Part shown: positions 1 through 10,144 of the stretch, piece by piece
Numbering within the stretch: position 1 is the first letter of the stretch
Layout: each line of letters starts with the position of its first letter
Assembly (NCBI GenBank): GCA_963775505.1
Contig: CAVZIL010000008.1
Location: forward strand, 496,001-560,000
Source: JAIBJN01 sp963775505
GTDB taxonomy: Bacteria > Actinomycetota > Thermoleophilia > Gaiellales > Gaiellaceae
Length of the DNA stretch: 64,000 nt
Direction of reading: 5' to 3'
Made by a program: the position numbers and the translations under genes
Notes under the pieces: model-generated
Told to the model about the DNA's origin: nothing
Seen by the model: only the letters and a program-made list of their open reading frames with translations
Databases searched by the model: none

Positions 1-1102
1 ACGATGCCCTCGTCGAGCTCCTCGGCGACGCGCCGGGCCACGTGGACGACGGCGCCCGAGGAGACGCCCGCGAACAGGGCCTCGCGCTCCAGGAGCAGGC
101 GCAGCCCGGCCACCGACTCCTCGTTCGTCACGAGCACCTTGCGGTCGAGCTTGGCGACGTCGAGGATCGGCGGGACGTAGCCGTCGGCGAGCGAGCGGAG
201 GCCGTAGACGAGGTCGCCCTGAAGCGGCTCTGCCGCGGCCAGGATCAGACCGGGGAAGGACTCCCGGAGCCGGTCCCCTGCGCCCATGAGGGTGCCGCCG
301 GTCCCGAGACCGGCGACGAGGGCGTCGACATGCGGGAGGGCATCTGCAATCTCGGCGCCCGTACCCTCGTAGTGGGCGCGGGGGTTGGCCTCGTTGCCGT
401 ACTGGAAGGGCATGAACCAACGCGGGTCTCGCTCGGCCAGCCGCAGAGCGAGCCGGACGGCGCCGTTGGAGCCTTCCGAGGCCGGGGAGTACACGATGTG
501 CGCGCCGTAGAGCTCGAGGAGCTTGACGCGCTCGGGGGTGGCGTTCTCGGGGAGGACGCAGGTCAACGGGTAGCCCTTGAGCCGGGCCACGAAGGCGAGG
601 GAGATGCCCGTGTTGCCGCTGGTCGGCTCGAGGAGCTCGCGACCCGGCTCGAGCTCGCCGGAGGCCTCCGCGGCCTCGATCATCGCCTTCGCGACGCGGT
701 CCTTGATCGAGCCCGTCGGGTTCTGGCCCTCGAGCTTGGCGTAGATGCGGACGCCGTCGTGCGGGGCCACGCGCGGCAGCTCGACGAGCGGGGTCTCGCC
801 GATCGTCTCCAGGAGCGACGGGGTCAGCGTCCGCTCACCGCCGGCCATGGCCGGGAGCAGGATCACCGTCGAGCCGGGACGAACCGCGGTGTCGAGGCCG
901 TCCAGCGTGCGCACGTCCTCGCTGTCGAGGTAGACGTTGACGAAGGGCGCGATCCCGTCGCCGTCCTCGAGCACCTGCCGGCCGAGGCCGGGGAAGCGCT
1001 CGGCGAGGTCGGCGAGCACGTCGCGCATGGTCGAGCCGCTGGCTTCGACCTCGCGCGCGCCGCCGACCTCGGAGCGCAACGTGGGCGGGATGCGAACCCG
1101 GA

Positions 1103-1106
<4 letters not shown>
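1..1106 (-). CDS. CysO-CysM fusion: ubiquitin-like sulfur carrier joined to cysteine synthase (C-terminus outside window)
   Basis: Residues 1-90 form a MoaD/ThiS-like sulfur-carrier domain ending in AMAGG (diglycine at 89-90). The frame continues directly into a PLP-dependent cysteine synthase: ETIGETPLVEL, the PLP lysine in GSIKDR (about K135), the TSGNTG loop and GTGGT. In Mycobacterium tuberculosis these are two proteins: CysO carries thiocarboxylate sulfur, and CysM transfers it to O-phosphoserine. Here they are one polypeptide. The GTG start at 1106 overlaps the TGA of the upstream activating-enzyme gene (GTGA), so the pair is one operon. The gene runs off the left edge, at about residue 368. 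An indel at the junction could mimic a fusion, because this part of the window has frameshifts, but ATG-GCC-GGC-GGT-GAG reads through without a stop. Confidence 0.85.
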
Positions 1107-2278
<1,172 letters not shown>

Positions 2279-2342
2279 TGCTTCAGGAAGTATAGCTATG
2301 TCGCTGCGCCGTCCTGCAAGCGGGCGGAGCTAGGCTCGCCTC

Positions 2343-3321
2343 GTGTCCAAGAACGGCGCCCGCGTCCTCGTAGGCCTCGCCGCGACGGCGGCCGCAGCGG
2401 TCGTCGTCGGCGTCGCCGTGCTGCAGGACGGGGACGAGCCGGCGCCTGCCGCGGCGACGGAGGCGGAGCGGCCGGCGCCCCCGCTCGAGCTGGGCCTCTC
2501 GGTGCGGAGCGACGAGGAGGCCGAAGCCCTGCGTGAGGCCGAGCGGCTCGTCGACGAGGGCGACCGCGCGGGCGGGCGGACGCGGTTCGAGGAGATCCTC
2601 GCCGCCAATCCGGATTCGGTGGAGGCCGCCGTCGGCGCGGCGGTCGCCTCCTGGCCCGAAGGAACCGTGGAGCGTCTCGAGACGCTCGCGGCCGAGAGCC
2701 CGCGGAGCGGCGTCGTCCGGCTCCACGTCGGCCTGGCGCTCCTGGCGAGCGGCGACGACGAGGGCGCGCGCGCCGCCTGGCGCGAGGTCGAGCGGATCGA
2801 CCCGGACACCCCGTCGGCTCTGCGGGCGGAGGACCTGCTCAACCCGCGGTTCGTACCGGGGCGCCCGCCCTTCGTGGCGCCGCTGCGAGGTGCCGCCCGT
2901 GCTCGAAGGCCTCTCGCCGGAGGAGCAGCTCGCCGAGCTCGAGCGGCGGGCCGAGCGCGGCGGCGTCGAGGAGCGGCTCGCCTACGGCATCGCCCTGCAG
3001 CGCGTCGGCCGGCCGGTCTCCGCCCGCGAGGCTTTCGAAAGCGCCCTGGAGGCCGACCCCGACAGCGTCTCGGCCGAGGCCGCGGCCGCGGTCGGGCGCT
3101 TCGACAAGGACGACCCGTCCCAGGCGTTCTCGCGACTCGGCCCGCTCGCGGACGCCGACGAGAGCGGCGTCGTCCGCTACCACCTCGGCCTCCTCCTCTC
3201 CTGGATCGGGCAGGTCGAGGAGGCGATCCGGCAGCTCGAGCTGGCCCGCGAAGCCGACCCGGACGGGTTCTACGGCCGGGAAGCTGAGCGCCTCCTCGAC
3301 CGTCTCGAGGACATCGGATAG
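2343..3321 (+). CDS. Membrane-anchored TPR protein (frameshifted near 2885)
   Basis: The N-terminus has one hydrophobic segment (residues about 7-26, rich in A/V/G), then an acidic/proline linker and tetratricopeptide-like helical repeats (AERLVDEGDRAGGRTRFEEIL; AREAFESALEADPDS; EAIRQLELAREADPD). The reading frame shifts once near 2885; both halves are plainly the same TPR protein, about 325 aa in all. A TAGGCT -10 box at 2331-2336 puts the transcription start on the GTG itself, so the mRNA is leaderless. The product probably sits on the outer face of the membrane as a scaffold; no specific partner can be inferred. The break is probably a sequence error. Confidence 0.7.
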
Positions 3322-3409
3322 CAGACTCCCCCAAAAGGGGCATGCCGGACGTCCGACCGCCGTGCAAGAGTCGCGGCGCTTGTGGTTCGAAGTTGCGGCG
3401 AAGCGAGCG

Positions 3410-3437
3410 TTGACAAGTCGCCGGTCCCGACTACGTT
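3410..3437 (+). promoter_or_regulatory. Promoter of the principal sigma factor gene
   Basis: A consensus -35 TTGACA (3410-3415) is followed after 16 nt by TACGTT (3432-3437). The predicted transcript starts near 3444 and carries a purine-rich leader with a GGAAGGGG-type ribosome binding site before the GTG at 3482. It is one of the few promoters in the window with both boxes and a true untranslated leader. Confidence 0.7.
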
Positions 3438-3481
3438 GAGGAGTAGGGATAGGGGATTTCGAGGGGAGGAAGGGGAGCGAA

Positions 3482-4523
3482 GTGGGCGTCACGCTCGACC
3501 ATGACGACGCCAGGGCGCTCGTGCGCCAGGGGCAGGAGGCCGGCTTCCTCACGCACGAGGAGATCGCGCTCGCCCTCGGCGAGGAGTTCGAGCCGGTGCA
3601 GCTGGACGAGTTCTACTCGGCGCTCGAGGAGCTCCACATCGAGGTCGTCGACGCCGACGACGCGCGCCGGGGTCGACCTCGAGCCCGAGACACGCGAGAT
3701 CTCGACGGACGCGCTGCAGCTCTTCCTCAAGGACATCGGCAAGGTGCCGCTGCTCACGGCGGCGCAGGAGGTCGAGCTCGCCAAGCGCATCGAGCGCGGC
3801 GAGCACGCGGCCAAGCAGAAGATGGTGGAGTCGAACCTCAGGCTCGTCGTCTCGATCGCCAAGAACTACCGCAACCAGGGCCTGCCGTTCCTCGACCTGA
3901 TCCAGGAGGGCACGATCGGCCTCGTCCGCGCCGCCGAGAAGTTCGACTACCGCAAGGGCTTCAAGTTCTCGACCTACGCGACCTGGTGGATCCGCCAGGC
4001 GGTGGCGCGGGCTCTGGCGGACAAGGCGCGGACGATTCGCATGCCCGTGCACGTGGTCGAGAAGCTGAACAAGATCGGCAGGATCGAGCGCAAGCTCCTC
4101 GGCGAGCTCGGCCGCGAGCCGACCGTCGAGGAGATCGCCAGGGAGCTCGAGCTCGAGGCCGACGAGGTCGAGCACATCAAGCGGAGCGCGCAGGCCCCGA
4201 TCTCGCTGGAGAAGCCCGTCGGCGACGAGGAGGAGTCCGAGTTCGGCCACTTCCTCGCCGACGAGACCGCGCCGCCGCCGGACGAGGCGGTCGAGACGAC
4301 CCTCCGCAAGGAGACGCTCGCGCGCGTCCTGCAGACGCTCTCGCTCCGCGAGCGGCGGGTTCTCGAGATGCGCTACGGCCTCGACGGCCAGCACCCACGG
4401 ACGCTCGACGAGGTCGGGCGCACGTTCAACGTCACGCGCGAGCGCGTCCGCCAGATCGAGAACCAGTGCCTGAAGAAGCTGCAGGCCCTGGCCGAGGCGC
4501 AGAAGCTCCGCGACGTCGCCTGA
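3482..4523 (+). CDS. rpoD: Principal RNA polymerase sigma factor, sigma-70 family (one frameshift near 3665)
   Basis: The N-terminal 60 residues (THEEIALALGEEFE...ELHIEVVD) match sigma region 1.1, which marks group 1 sigma factors. After a one-base frame change near 3665 come region 1.2 (LQLFLKDIGKVPLLTAAQE), region 2 with NLRLVVSIAKNY, DLIQEGTIGL and FSTYATWWIRQA, region 3, and region 4 with LRERRVLEMRYGL and the helix-turn-helix VTRERVRQIE. Total length would be about 347 aa. An essential gene is unlikely to be broken, so the shift (GGGG run) is probably a sequencing error. The start GTG at 3482 has a purine-rich ribosome binding site. Confidence 0.92.
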
Positions 4524-4554
4524 GGCTCGAAGCTCGCGCCGTAGACTCCCGCGC

Positions 4555-5884
4555 GTGACCAGTCGACCGGATCGACCCCGCCTGGCTGGCGGAGCTCTCG
4601 GAGTGGCTGCGGATTCCCAGCGTCTCCGCCGACCCGGCGCACGCGGCCGACGTCCGTGCCGCGGGCGAATGGCTCTGCGACTTCGTCCGCGGGGCCGGCG
4701 GGACGGCCGAGCTCTCGGAGACGGAGACGCATCCGCTCGCGATCGGCGAGATCCGCGCTTCCGCGGGCGCCGCCGACGCACCCACCGTCCTCCTCTACGG
4801 CCACTTCGACGTGCAGCCGCCGGCGCCGCTCGAGCTCTGGGAGTCGGATCCCTTCGAGCCGGAGATCCGCGACGGCTACCTCTACTGCCGCGGCGCCGTG
4901 GACGACAAGGGCAACGCCTACCTCCTGCTCAAGGCCGCCCGACTCCTGGCCGAGGAGGGGCGCTTCCGGTCAACGTCCGCGTCGCCTTCGACGGGGAAGA
5001 GGAGATCGGCGGCCACTCGATCGTCGACTTCCTCGCGGCCGACGAGCGCGGCGCCGACGCCTGCCTCATCTTCGACAGCGGCATGCCCCGTGAGGACGTG
5101 CCCGCATTCGACCTGGCCGTGCGAGGCCTCGCGTACTTCCACGTCCGCCTCCGCAGCGGCGAGCGGGATCTCCATTCCGGCATGTTCGGCGGCGCGGCCC
5201 TGAACGCCGTCCACGCGCTGACGGAGGCGCTCGAGGCCGTGACCGCGCTCCCTGACGAGCTGCGCGCCGGCGTCGTCCCGCCCATGGAGGAGGAGCTGCG
5301 GTCCTGGCGCGAGCTCGATCCCGGGGCGGTCGTGCTCGCCGAGGCCGGTGCCAAGCCGATGGACGCCGAGCGCAGCCGACGACTTCTACCTGCGCACGTT
5401 CGCCGCCCCCGCCGTGGACGTGAACGGGATCCACGGCGGCGAGCCGGTGCTCACGAAGACGGTCCTGCCGGTGGTCGCCGAGGCGAACGTCTCCATCCGG
5501 CTCGCGCCGGGACAGGATCCCGACGAGATAGCCGCCGCCTTCGAGCGCCTTCTCCGCGCGGCGGCGCCCGAGGGCGCCGAGCTGGCGATCGAAAGGCGAT
5601 CGTCCTCGCCGCCCGGGCTCATCCCTCCGGATTCGCCCGCCGTGCGCCTGGCGCAGGACGCCTTCGAGCGCGTTCTCGGCCGCCGCCCGCTCCTGCTCCG
5701 CTCCGGCGGCTCGATCCCGCTCGTCCCCGCGCTCGCGGACAGGGGCATCCCGACCATCCTTTCCGGCTTCGCGCTACCGGGCGCGAACGTCCACTCGCCC
5801 AACGAGCGCCTGCTCGCCCGCTACGTGCCGCTCGGGGTCGAGGCGGCGCGCGAGACCCTCGTCTCCCTGGCCGACCTCAGCTGA
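4555..5884 (+). CDS. M20-family metallopeptidase / dipeptidase (several frameshifts)
   Basis: Read across frames, the product is a typical M20 peptidase of about 440 aa: LLYGHFDVQP (zinc His/Asp), RGAVDDKGN, DGEEEIGG (catalytic Glu pair), DLHSGMFGG, and a C-terminal dimerisation and catalytic part ending IPTILSGFALPGANVHSPNE. Frame changes occur just after the start, near 4970 and near 5370. The family cleaves dipeptides or N-acyl amino acids in the cytoplasm. The GTG start is leaderless (TAGACT at 4542-4547). It is followed 2 nt later by proline dehydrogenase, so the two may form an amino-acid salvage operon. Errors rather than decay are likely, because every motif is intact. Confidence 0.75.
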
Positions 5885-5886
5885 CG

Positions 5887-6825
5887 GTGAAGCCGGGCGA
5901 GGCGGTCAACGGCGCGCTGCGGAAGGTCATCCTTGCCTCGTCCGGGAACGCCCGCGTGCGCGGGCTGGCGGCCAAGCACGGCCTCCGCCTGGGCGCCTCG
6001 CGCTTCGTGGCGGGCGAGGATCTGGACACGTGCGTCGGGGTCCTGCGCGGCCTGAACGAGCGCGGCCTCCACGCCAACACGACGCTCCTGGGCGAAGACG
6101 TCCTGGAAGAGGCCGAGACGCGCAAGGTCGTGGAGGACTACCTCACGATCCTCGAGCGCCTGCACGACGAGGAGCTGAGGGCGAACGTCGCGCTCAAGCT
6201 CACGCACCTCGGCCTCGACATCGACGAGGATCTCGCCGTCGAGAACGTCCGCCGCGTCGTCGAGCGCGCCGCCGAGCTCGGCAACTTCATCCGCATCGAC
6301 ATGGAGTACTCCGCGCTCGTCGACCCGACGCTCCGCATCTATTCACGCCTGCGGGAGGCCGGGCTGGACAACGTCGGCACCGTGCTCCAGGCCTACCTCT
6401 ACCGGACGCCCGACGACCTGGAGAGCCTGCTTCCGCTCGCGCCCAACCTCAGGCTCGTCAAGGGCGCGTACCTCGAGCCGGAGTCGGTCGCGTACCCGAA
6501 GAAGGAGGACGTCGACGGCGCGTACCTCCGCCTGATCGAGGGCTCCCTCACCGGTGGCGGGTACACCGCGATCGCTACGCACGACGAGCGCGCGATCGAA
6601 CACGCCCTCGCCTTCGCCGAGCGGGAGGCGATCGCCCGGGACCGCTTCGAGCTGCAGATGCTCTACGGCGTCCGCCCGCAGCTCCAGCTCGACCTCGCCG
6701 CCCGCGGCTACAAGGTGCTGGTGGCGACCCCGTACGGGCCCGAGTGGTTTCCCTTCTTCACGCGCCGACTGGCCGAGCGGCCGGCGAACCTCACGTTCGT
6801 CGCTCGGAACCTCGTGCGGCGCTAG
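5887..6825 (+). CDS. Proline dehydrogenase (monofunctional, FAD-dependent)
   Basis: 312 aa, the usual size for the stand-alone enzyme. It has the TIM-barrel signatures of PutA-type proline dehydrogenase: FIRIDMEYS, VLQAYLYRT, LRLVKGAYLEP, ATHDE, FELQMLYGVR, and a C-terminal YGPEWFPFFTRRLAERP with the conserved double arginine that binds the proline carboxylate. It oxidises proline to pyrroline-5-carboxylate and passes electrons to quinone at the membrane. The start GTG at 5887 follows the peptidase stop at once. No P5C dehydrogenase is seen in the window. The stop codon overlaps the convergent HxlR gene in a shared CTAG. Confidence 0.93.
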   Translation: MKPGEAVNGALRKVILASSGNARVRGLAAKHGLRLGASRFVAGEDLDTCVGVLRGLNERGLHANTTLLGEDVLEEAETRKVVEDYLTILERLHDEELRANVALKLTHLGLDIDEDLAVENVRRVVERAAELGNFIRIDMEYSALVDPTLRIYSRLREAGLDNVGTVLQAYLYRTPDDLESLLPLAPNLRLVKGAYLEPESVAYPKKEDVDGAYLRLIEGSLTGGGYTAIATHDERAIEHALAFAEREAIARDRFELQMLYGVRPQLQLDLAARGYKVLVATPYGPEWFPFFTRRLAERPANLTFVARNLVRR

Positions 6826-7202
6826 CTTCGGGCTACGCGGCCGGGGCGACGCTCTTGCCGCGCGTGCGTGTGCGTGTGCGTCTCGTCGGTTACGAGCCAG
6901 GAATGCCCGAAGCGGCGCATCTCCTCGATGACCGGCAGGAGCGCTGTGCCCTTCTCGGTCAGCTCGTACTCGGCCCGCCGCGCGGACGCGTGCTTCTCGA
7001 TGATGTCGTCCTGTTCGAGGACGCGCAGGCGCTCCGAGAGCGTCCGCGGGCTGATGCCGGGACACGAGCGCTCGAGCTCGGAGAAGCGGCGCGGGCCTTC
7101 GGAGAGGTCGTGGACGATGATCGCCGTCCACTTGGAGCCGATGATGTCGGCCGTACACGCGACCGCGCACTCCTCGTCGTGGACTGGTCGCATCGTGCGC
7201 AT
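6822..7202 (-). CDS. HxlR-family winged-helix transcriptional regulator
   Basis: 126 aa with the HxlR fold: ADIIGSKWTAIIVHDL (helix 1), GPRRFSELERSCPGISPRTLSERLRVLEQDDII (recognition region) and the wing EYELTEKG. A cysteine near the N-terminus (ECAVAC) is typical and could sense thiols or electrophiles. The C-terminus carries a short THTHTHA repeat. Transcription is leaderless: TACAAT six nt before the ATG. An inverted repeat overlaps this -10 box, so it probably represses itself. It is convergent with proline dehydrogenase; the downstream target is not evident. Confidence 0.92.
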   Translation of the reverse strand: MRTMRPVHDEECAVACTADIIGSKWTAIIVHDLSEGPRRFSELERSCPGISPRTLSERLRVLEQDDIIEKHASARRAEYELTEKGTALLPVIEEMRRFGHSWLVTDETHTHTHARQERRPGRVARS

Positions 7203-7229
7203 ATGCGCATTGTAACCGGGCGGGGTTAC
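7197..7229 (-). promoter_or_regulatory. HxlR promoter with two palindromes, probable autoregulatory operator
   Basis: GTAACC-N6-GGTTAC spans 7212-7229, and its left arm overlaps the TACAAT -10 box (7209-7214 on the minus strand). The perfect 12-nt palindrome GCGCATATGCGC (7197-7208) covers the start codon and transcription start. Two dyads over the promoter of a small regulator fit self-repression (inference). Confidence 0.6.
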
Positions 7230-7236
7230 CGCCTCC

Positions 7237-8778
7237 TCAGTCCCAGGGCGGCGGGTTGTGCACCCAGCGGCCGCCGAGCATGGTGGCCGCGACCCCGATT
7301 TCGCCGAGCTCCTCGACGGGGCAGTCGAGCGGGTCGCGGTCGAGCACGACCAGGTCGGCGAGGTAGCCGGGGAGAAGCTTCCCGCGGCGGCGCTCGTCCC
7401 CGGTGAGCCAGGCGGGCGCCACGCAGGTGGCCTGCAGGGCCTGCTCGACGGTCACGGCCTGCTCGGGGTGCCAGGCCTCCCGCTCGTCGAGCGAGCGCAT
7501 GACTCCGGCCCTGATTCCGAGGAGCGGGTCGAGCTCCTCGACCGGGGCGTCGGAGCCGTTGGCCACGAGCGCGCCCGAGTCGATCAGGGAGCGAAACGCG
7601 TAGGCGCCGTCCGTCTTCCCGTCCCAGAAGGCGTCGGCGAGGTCACGGTCCGACGCGGCGTGGCTGAACTGGACGGAGGCGGCGACGCCCAGCTCGGCGA
7701 AGCGGCCGACGTCCTCCGGGGCCAGAAGCTGGGCGTGCTCGATCCGCTGGCGGAGGCCGCGCGGGCGCCACTCCTCCTGCGTCTCCTCGTAGGCGTCGAG
7801 CGCACGCCGGTTGGCGAGGTCGCCGATCGCGTGCACCGCCACGGGGAACCCCGCGCGGGCGCTCCGACGGACGATCTCCACGAACTCCTCGTACCCGACG
7901 ATCTCCACGCCGGAGCCGTCGAGCATGAGCGCTGTGCGCGAGCCCAGCGTCCCGTCGAGGAACGCCTTGACGTACCCGACCCTGAGCAGGTCGTCGCCGA
8001 GGCCGGAGGCGAGGCCGATGCCTTCCAGGCTCTCGAGCTGGTCCCAGGGAAGGGACTGCCACACGCGGAGATTCAGCGCGCCTTCGTCGCGGAGCCGCTG
8101 GAAGACGCGCAGGGCGCCCAGCCAGCCGTCCTTGTCGTGGACGGAGACGACGCCGCGCGAGAGCGCGCGCGGGATCCCCTTGCGGCAGGCCTCCACCATC
8201 TCGTCCTCCGTCGGCCGGACGTAGGTGTCCCGGAAGTGCCAGGCGCACTCCTCCCTGAGAATGCCCGTGGGCTCGCCGTGCTCGTCGCGCTCGACGACCC
8301 CTCCGGGGACCTGCAGCTCGCCGTCCGCGAGCGCGAGCGCCGCCGAGTTGAGCCACAGCGAGTGGTAGTCCTTCGACATGAGCGCGACGGGGACGTCGCC
8401 CGTGACCGGGTCGAGCGCCTCCTTCGTCGGCTCGGCCGCGGGCGACCATTCGCCGCTCCTCCAACCGAGGCCGCGCAGCCAGCGGCCGCTCGGCACGTCT
8501 GCGACGGCCGAGGCGACGCGCGCGAGCGCCTCGGCGAGCGAGCCGACGCCCTCGAGCCTGACCTGGCGCTGCGCCAGCGACCAGGTCGGGAAGTGGACGT
8601 GCGAATCGGTGAAGCCGGGAAGGACGCACCGTCCGCCGAGGTCGACGCGCTCCGGGCTGGCGAGCGCCGTCTCGTGCGTGCCGACGCCGCCCGCGATCCG
8701 CTCCCCGGCGATCGCGAGCGCGGCGGCCTTCGGGAGCGACGGGTCGAGCGTCCGGACGACGCCGTTCTCGAGGATCAC
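7237..8778 (-). CDS. YtcJ-like metal-dependent amidohydrolase
   Basis: 513 aa, the length of the amidohydrolase-3 (YtcJ/NfdA) family. Metal-site motifs: GFTDSHVHF near residue 60, the catalytic region around VGYVKAFLDGTLGSRTA, VAVHAIGD, RIEHAQLL and ANGSDAPVEELDPLLG near the C-terminus. The family hydrolyses amide or formamide bonds with one or two metal ions; the substrate here is unknown. It lies 35 nt upstream of HxlR on the same strand, so the regulator may be cotranscribed or may act on this gene. Confidence 0.9.
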   Translation of the reverse strand: MILENGVVRTLDPSLPKAAALAIAGERIAGGVGTHETALASPERVDLGGRCVLPGFTDSHVHFPTWSLAQRQVRLEGVGSLAEALARVASAVADVPSGRWLRGLGWRSGEWSPAAEPTKEALDPVTGDVPVALMSKDYHSLWLNSAALALADGELQVPGGVVERDEHGEPTGILREECAWHFRDTYVRPTEDEMVEACRKGIPRALSRGVVSVHDKDGWLGALRVFQRLRDEGALNLRVWQSLPWDQLESLEGIGLASGLGDDLLRVGYVKAFLDGTLGSRTALMLDGSGVEIVGYEEFVEIVRRSARAGFPVAVHAIGDLANRRALDAYEETQEEWRPRGLRQRIEHAQLLAPEDVGRFAELGVAASVQFSHAASDRDLADAFWDGKTDGAYAFRSLIDSGALVANGSDAPVEELDPLLGIRAGVMRSLDEREAWHPEQAVTVEQALQATCVAPAWLTGDERRRGKLLPGYLADLVVLDRDPLDCPVEELGEIGVAATMLGGRWVHNPPPWD

Positions 8779-8794
8779 GCCGCGAGGATAGCCC

Positions 8795-8832
8795 GACGCC
8801 CCCGGCGGCGGCAGGGAGCCGGCGGGGGCGTC
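8795..8832 (-). terminator. GC-rich hairpin downstream of the lipoprotein gene
   Basis: GACGCCCCC (8795-8803) pairs with GGGGGCGTC (8824-8832), extended by GG/CC inside. It follows the stop of the minus-strand lipoprotein gene by about 56 nt. There is no T-tract, so it would be a non-canonical or transcript-stabilising hairpin. Confidence 0.4.
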
Positions 8833-8888
8833 AGGCTGGAGCCGGGCTCCGGTGATTCGCGGCCCGGCGCGGGTCGGTTCGAACCCTC

Positions 8889-9593
8889 CTAGCGCGCGAA
8901 CATGTCGGGGTTCTGGGCGACGATCGCGTCGGCGAGCGCGTCGCCCGTCGCGAGCATGTGCGCGTACGCCTCGCGGACGAGGGAGTAGGACTCCTCGTAG
9001 TCCCCCGCCGCATAGGCGTCCAGCGCGCCCTTCAGCTGCATGACATGGGTTGCCAGGCCCTCCTGGAGCGCCTCCTGCGGCAGGCCGGTGGCCTGGGCGA
9101 GGAAGCCGGAGAACGCGCCCGTGTAGCCAGTCAGGTTGTCGACAGCCTCCTGCTGGCCGGCCTTGTCCTTCCCGGCCAGGGCGACCGTGTAGTCGACGAA
9201 GAACCGGATGTGGTCGCGCCAGAGGCTCGGCCCGTCGAGGAACTGCTCCGCGGCCTCGTCGCCGTAGACGGTGCCGATCGCCTCGGCCAGCTCGATCGAG
9301 TTCGCGTCGAGCGCGGCCGCGGCCGCCTCGAAGTCGTCGGCGCCGTCGAGGCCCTTCTGGGTCGCGGCCACGGCGAGGAGCGCGTGCTCGCCGAGAAGCG
9401 AGGTGAGCGTGACGCGCAGGTCCGCGGCCGCGCTCGTGGTGTTCGCGGTCATCCCCATGGCGTCCGACATCGTCGTGGACTGGCTGGCCGCCGCCTCATC
9501 GGAGGCGCTGTCGTCGTCCCCGCCGCACGCGGCGAGCCCGAAGGCCGCGCACGCGCCGACGGCGAGGAGCGCGAGGAGCGTTCTGAGTCTCAT
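8889..9593 (-). CDS. Secreted lipoprotein of unknown family, two helical halves
   Basis: 234 aa with a lipoprotein signal peptide and lipobox LAACG (Cys about 24). After an Asp/Ser-rich linker containing MSDAMGM come two similar alpha-helical parts: LLGEHALLAVAATQKGLDG...LWRDHIRFFVDYTVAL and LATHVMQLKGALDAYAAGDYEESYSLVREAYAHM. Each half carries one or two histidines in helices, so a metal or haem-binding four-helix bundle is possible (inference). It is transcribed divergently from a cupredoxin lipoprotein, which hints at a shared copper or redox role. I do not recognise the family. Confidence 0.8.
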   Translation of the reverse strand: MRLRTLLALLAVGACAAFGLAACGGDDDSASDEAAASQSTTMSDAMGMTANTTSAAADLRVTLTSLLGEHALLAVAATQKGLDGADDFEAAAAALDANSIELAEAIGTVYGDEAAEQFLDGPSLWRDHIRFFVDYTVALAGKDKAGQQEAVDNLTGYTGAFSGFLAQATGLPQEALQEGLATHVMQLKGALDAYAAGDYEESYSLVREAYAHMLATGDALADAIVAQNPDMFAR

Positions 9594-9704
9594 CGTCTCT
9601 CCTGGTCGGTGTGATCTGGGCACGGCTTGTTCGCCCGGCCTCTTCGAGCGGTTCACGGCCACCGGCGCCAAACCGGCTGGAGCCGCTGCGCGTATGGATC
9701 TCCG

Positions 9705-10141
9705 ATGCGTCGTCTCCTTCTCGTCGCGCTCGCTCTCGTGCTCGTCCCGGCCTGCGGCAGCGAGGAAGGGGGCGACGACGAGGGAGCCGCACCGGCCGGC
9801 GAGGTCGTCGACGTCGCCCTGCGCGATTTCACGATCGATCCCCCCACGATCGCACTCGATCCCGGGACCTACACCTTCCACGTGGTCAACGACGGCGGGA
9901 CGGTGCACGCCCTCGAGGTCGAAGGCCCGGCGGGCGAGGTCGAGACGAGCGAGCTCGAGCCCGGCGATTCGGCGGAACTGACCGTCGAGGTCGGGGAGGA
10001 CGGCGAGTTCGAGATGTATTGCCCGGTCGGCGACCACAAGCGGTCGCGGCATGGAGGGCACGATCACGGTCGGCGGCGGGCGGAGGCGGCACGACGACCG
10101 ACGAGACGACGACCGACGAGGACCGCGGCTACGGCTACTAG
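9705..10141 (+). CDS. Cupredoxin-like lipoprotein (frameshifts near 10040 and 10080)
   Basis: The signal peptide ends in lipobox LVPACGS. The body is a plastocyanin-type beta sandwich: VALRDFTIDPPTIALDPGTY, the His ligand in GTVHALEVEG, and the C-terminal copper loop CPVGDHK followed in the shifted frame by RGMEGTITV, giving Cys-x4-His-x4-Met. The tail is Gly/Thr/Asp-rich. About 145 aa when read across the breaks. The TATGGA box (9693-9698) places transcription on the ATG, so it is leaderless. Extracytoplasmic electron transfer or copper binding is expected. Confidence 0.75.
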
Positions 10142-10144
10142 CAG

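Noticed and set aside
3328..3341. CCCC-AAAA-GGGG hairpin after the TPR gene as a terminator
   Set aside because: The stem is only about 4-5 bp and has no T-tract, so it is too weak to call.
3600..3700. Programmed frameshift in rpoD
   Set aside because: No slippery heptamer with a downstream hairpin is evident, and many other genes show similar one-base breaks, so sequence error is simpler.
8795..8832. Riboswitch or small RNA in the 110-nt gap upstream of the lipoprotein stop
   Set aside because: Only a single strong hairpin is present and it fits a terminator better; there is no conserved core.
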